In this document: one piece after another, positions 53,114 to 61,700 of the stretch | Layout of the letters: each line of letters begins with the position of its first letter | How positions within the stretch are numbered: the stretch's first letter is position 1 | Program-made: the position numbers and the translations under genes | Notes under the pieces: generated by a model | The model's database searches: none | What the model saw: the letters and a program-made list of their open reading frames with translations, nothing else | What the model was told of the DNA's origin: nothing | From: Hyphomicrobiales bacterium | GTDB taxonomy: Bacteria > Pseudomonadota > Alphaproteobacteria > Rhizobiales > Rhizobiaceae | Length of the DNA stretch: 64,000 nt | Assembly (NCBI GenBank): GCA_900466605.1 | Contig: UBMU01000001.1 | Span: 151,514-215,513 of the forward strand | Direction of reading: 5' to 3'

Positions 53114-53863
53114 TTATCTTCGCAGTTCGAAGACGAAGTCGTAGACATCACCTTTGTAGCGTGTTTCACAATATTCCACGATCTGCTCGTCGGCCAGGAA
53201 ACAGCGTCTTTCTGTCATCAGCAGGGGCGCGCCTACCTCGCAATGCAGATGCTTGGCGTCCTCGCTGGATGCCGCCCTCGAACGCATGCGCTGGATTGCC
53301 CTTTGCGGCATGAAACCACGGGCTTCAAGTGCCTCATAGAGTGATTCCCGAACGAGATCGGGCAAAGGGAGGAAGCGCGTCGGCACAGCTGAAGTCTCGA
53401 CAGCGAATGGAACGCCGTCCGCGGTACGGACGCGCTTCATCCTGATTACGGTTGCATTCGCCGAAACGCCAAGCGCCATCATCTCCGTAGGGGATGGACG
53501 GCTTACCTGCTTGGAAATCCATACACATCCCGGCACTAGGCCCCGTGCGCGGATATCCTCCGAAAAGCTTGTCAGCGTTGACAATGACTTTTCCACCCGT
53601 GATCCCACCTCTGTCTTGAAGCCATGACGACGGTTAAGGAGCCCTTCTTCTTCAAGTAGTGATAGCGCCTTGCGGACGGTGACGCGCGACAGCGACAAAC
53701 TCTCTGCAAGTACCCGCTCTCCTGGCAATACGCCGCCTGCTTTGAGAGCATTGGAGCGGATCGCGGATTCGAGGGCCGATTTCAGTCGTTTGTATAGGGG
53801 CACGTCCGGCGCCGTCTCGCCAAGTTCCTTGCTGACGAGTTCGATCAAGCTTGTGGCCGGCAT
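53114..53863 (-). CDS. GntR-family regulator (HutC/UTRA type)
   Basis: A 249-residue regulator. The winged helix-turn-helix (PGERVLAESLSLSRVTVRKALSLLEEEGLL, in two halves) occupies residues about 45-80. It is followed by a UTRA effector domain (residue about 100 onwards; ending with FLADEQIVEYCETRYKGDVYDFVFEL), whose ligands in other members are sugar phosphates or amino-sugar derivatives. It precedes the fused NanE-ROK kinase gene on the same strand with the probable operator between them. GlcNAc-6-P or ManNAc-6-P are reasonable effector candidates. Confidence 0.93.
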   Translation of the reverse strand: MPATSLIELVSKELGETAPDVPLYKRLKSALESAIRSNALKAGGVLPGERVLAESLSLSRVTVRKALSLLEEEGLLNRRHGFKTEVGSRVEKSLSTLTSFSEDIRARGLVPGCVWISKQVSRPSPTEMMALGVSANATVIRMKRVRTADGVPFAVETSAVPTRFLPLPDLVRESLYEALEARGFMPQRAIQRMRSRAASSEDAKHLHCEVGAPLLMTERRCFLADEQIVEYCETRYKGDVYDFVFELRR

Positions 53864-53989
53864 GGATCACCTCAAAACAAATCAGTCGCCAAAAAATACT
53901 CAGCGATCGCGATCTGGAGCTATACTGGTATTGTTCGCTTCGCGCAATTCCCGCCGTCCCGGGTTTGCTTTGCCTAGGAAAACTTACAA

Positions 53990-55432
53990 TTATTCCAGCG
54001 GCAAGACGACGATGACGAGCGTGCCGTTGCTACGGCGCATGGTCCTAATCTTGCCACCGAAGGCCCGGATGCGGCGCTTCTGCATCAGTTTGCCAAGACG
54101 GATGCGATGCGGAGCCAAGGCCGGCGCCCTAGGAGGGCTGCCGATGTCGGCAATGGCGATAACGAGGCGATTGCGCCGAACACCGTACCTCAACTGCTGA
54201 ACATTTCCGGGTGCGTGCCTGTGTGCATTCATCAACGCCTCCTGGATGAAGCGATAAACGCAGATATTTAGATGTCCCCGGCTGGGGTCGAAATCGAGCT
54301 TCCCCCCGATTGCGACACGATTGCCGGTCAGATCCGTATGGCGACGTACGGCAAGCATGATGGTCTCATAGAGTGAAATATCATCGAGTTCGGGCAAAAC
54401 GAGCCCTAGGGAGATGTTTCGAATGTCCTCCAAGACGACTGTTACGAACTGCAAGAGCTTGCCGACTGCCTCAGTCGGAATGGTCAAGGTGTCCTTGTCG
54501 GCAGAAGGGGGCTTCATATCGCTCAGTCTGAGCTTGACCAGGGTTAATACCTGTATCGGTCCATCGTGAAGATCGGCGCCGATCTGATCGAGTATCTTTT
54601 CGTTGAGTTTGCCGGCCTCACGCCTGGCGCGTTCTGCTTCAAGGCGCAGACGCCTATTCTGGTTTGATAATTCGAGTGCGTGCCGCAAGCTGGCCCGGAT
54701 CGCCGTGTGCTGGTCATCGATCAGAAGGCTACCACTCCGTACGATCATATAAAGGAGAGCGAGCATTGGAACCGAGACGAGCAGGACGATCATCAAGGTG
54801 GATCGCCAGGCGCCGGCAATTTCGGTCAGCAAATAGTCGGGGCGCTCGTAGAATTCGCCGACGAGGACGACTTTGCCGGTGCTGTCACGAACCAACGGGG
54901 CATAGACCTCAATATACTCAGCGTGTCGCTCTTCTCCTGAGTATGCATGCTTCGAGATCATCGTCCGCGAAACGACCACCTCTCCGCTGAGTGCGCGCTT
55001 CAGTTCTTCGAAGACCCGTTCTCTGTCCACCTTCCGACCTGCTGTCGAATAGAACAGGCTGCCGTCCGGGTTCCAGATTTTGATTTCGCGCACATGCTGG
55101 CCGAGAGGGCTGTCGCCGAGGAGCTGGTCAAGCTTTGCCTTTACTTCCGGCGAAAGGCGCTTGGTACGAATGTCTTGTTCCGAAATGAGTGGTTCGACAA
55201 AGGTTTGCAGGTACGCGGCTCCGACGCTACCTGCGCCCTTCATGATCGCCTTCTCGATGCTTTTCGTGGTCCAAAGGCCGAGGACAAACATTAGGGCTAG
55301 GACAATTAGCGAAGCGATGAGGATGAACTTCACTTCAAGGCGCGCGTTGCGTACCTTGTCTCTTGCCCACCGCCACGCAGCGATCAGTCGTGCGGCCCCT
55401 CCCCCCTTAGCCTCGTTTTGCGTCAACGTCAT
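53990..55432 (-). CDS. Sensor histidine kinase, NarX/DegS type with degenerate ATP lid
   Basis: A 480-residue membrane kinase. Helix 1 (about residues 35-57) and helix 2 (about 205-225) enclose a periplasmic sensor domain. A coiled segment and a HisKA_3 dimerisation domain follow, with phospho-acceptor His289 in DLHDGPIQVLTLVKLRL. The N-box FIQEALMNAHRHAPGN is normal. The next nucleotide-contact motif, usually DxGxG, reads DIGSPPRAPAL, and the glycine-rich lid motif is poorly preserved. The ATG at 55432 follows GGGGGAA. No response regulator lies next to it. It is divergent from the heme peroxidase gene across a 361-base region with palindromes, suggesting it influences that gene. Kinase activity is uncertain. 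Confidence 0.85.
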   Translation of the reverse strand: MTLTQNEAKGGGAARLIAAWRWARDKVRNARLEVKFILIASLIVLALMFVLGLWTTKSIEKAIMKGAGSVGAAYLQTFVEPLISEQDIRTKRLSPEVKAKLDQLLGDSPLGQHVREIKIWNPDGSLFYSTAGRKVDRERVFEELKRALSGEVVVSRTMISKHAYSGEERHAEYIEVYAPLVRDSTGKVVLVGEFYERPDYLLTEIAGAWRSTLMIVLLVSVPMLALLYMIVRSGSLLIDDQHTAIRASLRHALELSNQNRRLRLEAERARREAGKLNEKILDQIGADLHDGPIQVLTLVKLRLSDMKPPSADKDTLTIPTEAVGKLLQFVTVVLEDIRNISLGLVLPELDDISLYETIMLAVRRHTDLTGNRVAIGGKLDFDPSRGHLNICVYRFIQEALMNAHRHAPGNVQQLRYGVRRNRLVIAIADIGSPPRAPALAPHRIRLGKLMQKRRIRAFGGKIRTMRRSNGTLVIVVLPLE

Positions 55433-55793
55433 GCTTCCCCCGAATCGCGACGCCAATGATTATATTAATGTTTGCGAATATTTTCCTGCTTGCAACAAAT
55501 ACTGGCCGCTTTCGGCGATCGCGGCAAGTGATCGGCCTTCGTTTTGGCCGATGGCCTCAGGGTCATTGAGCTACTGTCCTCAGGGACAGTCGGTTCTAGG
55601 CCTAGGTGTATTATAGTATTGCGACCTTTGTTATTCGCGTGAGGATACTATAGTCCTGACAATTGCCGGACCTTGTTCTCTGACGGCTTAGTTGCGCGAA
55701 ATATATAAATAGAAAATCAGAAGTACTACAAACTCCAGCCGTCTATACGTGGGCGGCCTGGTGTGGGGATTTGCGCTCTAAGGGGAGAGGGAA
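55433..55793. promoter_or_regulatory. Divergent regulatory region between kinase and heme peroxidase
   Basis: A 361-base spacer containing several dyads: ACTGTCC-TCAG-GGACAGT (55573-55590), CTAGGCCTAG (55596-55605), and an imperfect repeat AGGATACTATAGTCCT near 55642-55657. They are candidate operator sites for the kinase's missing response regulator or another factor. No gene is seen in this stretch. Confidence 0.55.
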
Positions 55794-58700
55794 ATGACCG
55801 CATTTACGCTGAACCTGCAGGACATGATGTTCATTCTGCGTCAGATCAAGGTTGCCGAGGCGCATGCCAGCGGCACGCCGCTGACAGAGATCTATGTCGA
55901 CGTTGACGGAAACGTAGTTTTAGCAGGGGCGCCGGGCGCCGTTCTAGCCATTCCCGATCCACATGTTCCGGTGGGCCTACGCACGGTTGACGGAACCTAC
56001 AACAATATTGTCCCCGGAAGAGAAACCTGGGGTGCGGCTGACCAGAGCATGCCGCGTTTGTTCGATCCGAACTACACGACTGGAACCGGCTCGCTGGATA
56101 CCAACGGGCCGGGTCCTGGTGGAGTGGTTACGGGGGGGAATTATCAAAACCCAGGCACTATCGTCGACACGGCGCCGCGCACTGTTTCAAATCTCATCGT
56201 AGACATGAGCCTGAACAACCCGGCAGCGATCATCGCGGCTTTGACCTTCGCCGGATCGGAAGACGTTCTCGGTGACCAAGTGGAGATCTCGGCGGCATTT
56301 GAGGCGCTGAAGGCCGCGCGGGACGCCAATCCTGCTGGTGACCATGCTGCCCTGGAAACGGCGCTTGACATAGTTCTGGAAGCGAAAGGCGTTACCGTCA
56401 CCAATGGATCGGTCGACATTCCGAACGTTGCACCCGATGAAGGCCTGTCTGCACCGTTCAACGCGTGGATGACATTCTTTGGCCAGTTCTTCGACCATGG
56501 TCTCGATCTCATTGCCAAGGGCGGAAATGGCACGATCTATGTGCCGCTGGCGGCAGACGATCCGCTCGTCACCCACGGTCCAGATGGTGTCGCTGGTACT
56601 GGGGACGAAGTGCCCGCGCATTTGCAGTTCATGACGCTGACCCGGGCGACGCCGGATGACGGGTCGCAGACCAACACCACAACGCCGTTCGTCGATCAAA
56701 ACCAGACCTATACGTCCCACGCGTCTCACCAGGTTTTCTTGCGCGAGTACAAGATGACGGTCGATGGTCCCGTCTCAACGGGACGGCTCCTGGGGGGAAC
56801 AGAGGGGGGTCTCGCAACCTGGGCCGATGTGAAAGCCCAGGCACTAAATATGCTCGGCATCGAGCTGACAGACATCGACGTACACAATGTTCCCCTGCTT
56901 CGCACTGATGCCTACGGCAATTTCATACCCGATCTGGCAACCGGGTTCGCTCAGGTGATCATCGGGCTCGGCGGGGACGGTATTCCAAACACTGATGACG
57001 ATCTTGTCGCGAGTGGGACGCCAGTTGCCCCTGTCCGCTTTTTGCCGGCGCCTGGTGGTGTGTCACCCGTTCGTACCGCCCATGCCTTCCTCGATGATAT
57101 CGCCCATAATGCGGTTCCTGTTGTCGCCGGTGGCATCCTCGTCGCCGATACCGATACGGACACTGGCAATACGGTCGAAATCGACCCGCAGACGGGACGA
57201 AAGCTTGAGTACGACAACGAACTGCTCGATCGTCACTTCATCACTGGCGACGGTCGCGGCAACGAGAACATTGGTTTGACCACTGTCCACCATATCTTCC
57301 ATTCCGAGCACAACCGCCAGGTCGACTCGCAAAAGCTGACCATCCTGAGGAGTGGCGACCCCGATTTTATCAACGAGTGGCTGGTGGGTGATATCGCGAC
57401 ACTGCCAGTGGACTTCGCGCAGATGTCAGCTCTCGATCAGTTGGCCTATGCTAATACTCTGGATTGGGATGGCGAAAGACTGTTCCAGGCAGCACGCTTC
57501 GCCACCGAGATGCAGTACCAGCACCTTGTCTTCGAAGAGTTTGCCCGCAAGATCCAGCCGGCGATCGATCCGTTTGTCTTCAACGCCGTAACGGATATCA
57601 ATCCTGCGATCTTCTCCGAATTCGCCAATACTGTCTATCGTTTCGGGCACTCCATGCTGACAGAGGGTATGCCGCGTATTGACGGAACTGGCGCCCTTAT
57701 GGACGTCGACCTCGGCCTCGTTGAATCGTTCCTCAACCCTGTCCTCTTTGACAATGATGGAGCCCTGACACACGATGAAGGTGCTGCCGCGATCGTGCGG
57801 GGCATGACGATCGAACGCGGCAATGAGATCGACGAATTCATCGTTGACGCACTTCGCAACAACCTGCTCGGCCTCCCGCTCGACCTCGCTGCGATCAATA
57901 TCGCCCGCGGACGTGACACCGGAATACCGACGCTGAACGATGCACGCACACAGCTCTATGCCGCCTCCGGCTCCACCTTCCTGAAGCCGTACGCAAGTTG
58001 GGCGGAATTCGCCGCCAACCTTAAAAACCCGGCATCGATCGTGAACTTCATCGCGGCCTATGGTCAACACTCCACGATCGTAAATGCAACGACTCTTGAA
58101 GCAAAGCGTGCAGCCGCGATGGAGTTGGTGTTCGGAGACCAAGACGGAGATGGCCTGCCGACTTTTGCAGATCGGATCGCGTTCCTGAACAGCACGGGGA
58201 CCTGGGCGACCCAAGAAACCGGCTTCAACCTGATTGACCTTTGGATTGGTGGCCTGGCTGAAAAGAAGATGCCCTTTGGTGGCTTCCTCGGCTCCACCTT
58301 CAATGCCGTCTTCGAACTGCAGCTGGAAAACCTGCAGGATGGCGACCGCTTCTATTATCTGACTCGCACGCAGGGCCAGAATTTCCTCCACATGCTGGAG
58401 CAGAATTCCTTCGCCAAAATGATCATGGCGAACACCAATCTTGCGAGCCCCGGCGCTGATGGCATCCGTGGCACTGCAGACGACGAGGTCGCCCGCCATA
58501 TCGGCGTCGACTCCTTTGCTGCTTATGATTTTGTGCTTGAAGTGAACCCCGCAAACCAGGCCGACTATGATCCGCTTGATCTAAGCGCTACAGGGCGCGA
58601 TCCGACGGGCAATGATCCTTTCCTGGAGGCCATTGGCCTCGGTAAAGTGATCCGAGATGACCCCAATACCACTGACCCGGACGCGAACTACCTGCGTTTC

Positions 58701-61700
58701 TTTGGTGGCGAGCACATCGTTGTCGGCGGCACGAACGGAAACGATACCATCATCACGGACTTCGGTGACGACGGCATCTGGGGCGACTCGGGCAATGACC
58801 GCATCGAGTCCGGTGCGGGCGTCGACCTCGTCAACGGCGGCGCCGGCGACGACATCATCACCGACAGCGGCGACAGCGGCGACTTCCTAAAGGGTGATGA
58901 AGGCAACGACGTTATCGCAAATTCGAACGGTCTCGACATCCTGATGGGCGGCACCGGCAAGGATGCCATTTTCGTCGGCGTGGATGACACGGAAGTCTTC
59001 GGTGGCGAAGGCGATGACTTTATCGCTGGCGGCGAAGGTGTCGATCTTCTGATGGGCAATGAGGGCGACGATTGGATTGAAGGTGCCGGCGGCTTCGACA
59101 CGACGGCCGGGGACAACTCGGAGCTGTTCTTCAACAGCACCATCAAGGGCCATGACGTCATGTTCTCCGGGAACGAAGAGCACGATTTCGATGGTGAATC
59201 GGGCGATGACATTATGGTGCAGGGCGAAAGCGTCATGCGCAACGAAGGCATGTTCGGCTTCGACTGGGCGATCTTCAAGGGCATGGCGCTGGACGGCTAC
59301 GCCGATATGAACATCCCGATCTTTACGACCGAGCAGGAAGACATCCTTCGCAACCGCTTCGACAAGGTTGAGGCGCTATCCGGCTGGGATCACAACGATA
59401 CATTGATCGGCGACGAGCGCACATTTGGGGTGGTCGTACCTGGCGATACCGTCGCGACGACGGAAAACATCTTCTTCAACGACAGCCTCGATGCCGCGGG
59501 TTTGGAACGCATTGCCGGCCTCGATCAGATCGTTACGCTCGATGCAGATGGCTTCTTCCAGAGTGGCAACGTCCTGCTTGGTGGCGGCGGCCATGATCTG
59601 CTGCAGGGCAATGGTGGCGATGACATTCTCGACGGCGACCGCTGGCTGAACGTCAGGATCAGCGTAACGGCGGGATCGGACCCGGACGGCGCTGAGATCG
59701 GCTCCGTCGATAGCATGCGGCACGTGTTCACGACAGGCGAAGGTCCCTCCGATAATTCTTGGGTTGGGAAGTCGCTCTTTGAATTGCTGGTCAATCGCGT
59801 CATCAGCCCCGATCAGATGCATATCGTGCGTGAGATTCTCACCGATGGTGCAGGACCAAACGATGTCGACACCGCGGTCTTCCGGGGCAACCGCGACCAG
59901 TACGCCATCGAGGGCTTTGATTTCGACGATGACGGTGACAACCAGACGACTGTTCGGCATCTGGTGGATACCACAGTCGGCGGCGTTACGGTCAGCGACG
60001 GTGTCGACAAGGTCAGCAATATCGAGCGGCTGCAATTTGCCGACGAGGTTGTAGAGCTTGTTCCGGGCGTGAACGCGTTTGCAGTGGGCCGCCCCGTTAT
60101 CGATGGCGTTGCACAAGTGGGAGCGACCCTGACGATCCTTATGGATCCCGGCGGCTTCCTGGCGGCCGCGCCTGATCCGTTGGATCCGACGGCCGACGCC
60201 GGCGTCACTGATGCCGACAACATCACCCTATCGAACCCGACAGGTCGGATCTTCCCGCCCTTCACGATCGAATGGCAGATCGAGGAGGACCCCGGCGTCT
60301 TCGTCGATACCGGTTTCAGGGGGCCGTCCTTCACACCTGCCACGGAAGGCGAGTTCGAAGTAGGCGCGGACACACGAATTCGCGCGATCATTCGCTACAT
60401 CGACGGTGCAGGCGTGCCGAACGCGGTCGTGTCGATGGAAACCGAGCCGCTCATTCCGGCTGCGAATGCCGTGGCAACTGAAGGTGACGACGTTCTCGTC
60501 GGCACGCCGGATGAGGACACGATCGACGGCCTCGGCGGCAACGACATCATTCTCGGCCTTGCCAGCGACGATACCCTTATCGGCGGTACCGGCGACGATG
60601 AAATCTTTGCTGGACTGGGTGATGATACCATTGAGGGCGGGGTCGGTAATGACATTCTCGACGGCGGCGAAGGTGATGATACGGCTGTCTTTGACGGGAA
60701 CCTGGAAGACTTCACATTCGAGTTCAATGCCGAGGGCCAGCTTGAGGTCGTGGGCGCCACCGAAGAAGATGCCGTGATTGCCATTGAGAACTTCCAGTTC
60801 AACAATGGTTCGGTAACGCTTGCGGAAGTGCTTGCAGGCCTGCCGGACACATTGCCGACGGAGGGTCCCGACGTCATCACCGGAACGGCAGGCGCCGACG
60901 ACATCAATGCACTGGGTGGAAATGACGTTATCAATGCGCTCGGCGGCGATGACGACCTCGTTGGCGGTCTGGGAGATGACGTGATCAATGCCGGTGCAGG
61001 CGACGACACGATCGCCTGGGAAGTCGGTGACGGACGCGACATCATTGACGGTGGGGCCGGAACCGATCGTTTCCGAGTACGCGGAGACAACAGCAATGAG
61101 ACATTCTTCGTCGAAGATAGGGCCGACTTCCTGTTACGAACGGGTCTTGCTGCAAATTCACTCCAGACGACAACGCAAATCATCATATCTCGCAGTGTCG
61201 GTGCAGGCGCACCAATCGTCGTGGCCGAATTGGCAGGCATCGACGAAATTGACATCAATGGTGGTGGCGGCAACGACACTTTCGTCGTTTCAGGCGATTT
61301 CGCAGGGACGGACCTCGATCCGAGCACGATCACCATCGACGGCACCAGTGGCAATGACACAGTAAACATCACGGGTCTCGACTCGACGCACCGCATCGTG
61401 TTCCGCTCGAACGGTGGCAACGACACGATTGTTGGCAGCCTGCGTCCACAGGATGTGGTCGAGCTGGCACCAGGCTCGGTGATCTCCGGCTATACGTTGA
61501 GCGGCAACGTCAACGGGACGCGAACGCTTTCCAATGGGACGCACTCGATCACTTTCACCGGTGTCGTTCCGCCACAGTTCATTCCGCCGGATGACGACGA
61601 CATCGATGGCGCGTTCAGCTACACCGCAAGCGACATTGCGGGCCTTCAGGCGCTCGTCCGGGGACAGCAGCCTCCGGGCGCTGGCGACGACGACGTTCCT

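Noticed and set aside
57426..58499. Long minus-strand open frame inside the peroxidase gene (also 62208-63299 and 60395-61426)
   Set aside because: They lie antisense to a continuous, motif-rich plus-strand frame, have no recognisable domain, and arise from GC-rich codon bias and the repetitive RTX sequence.
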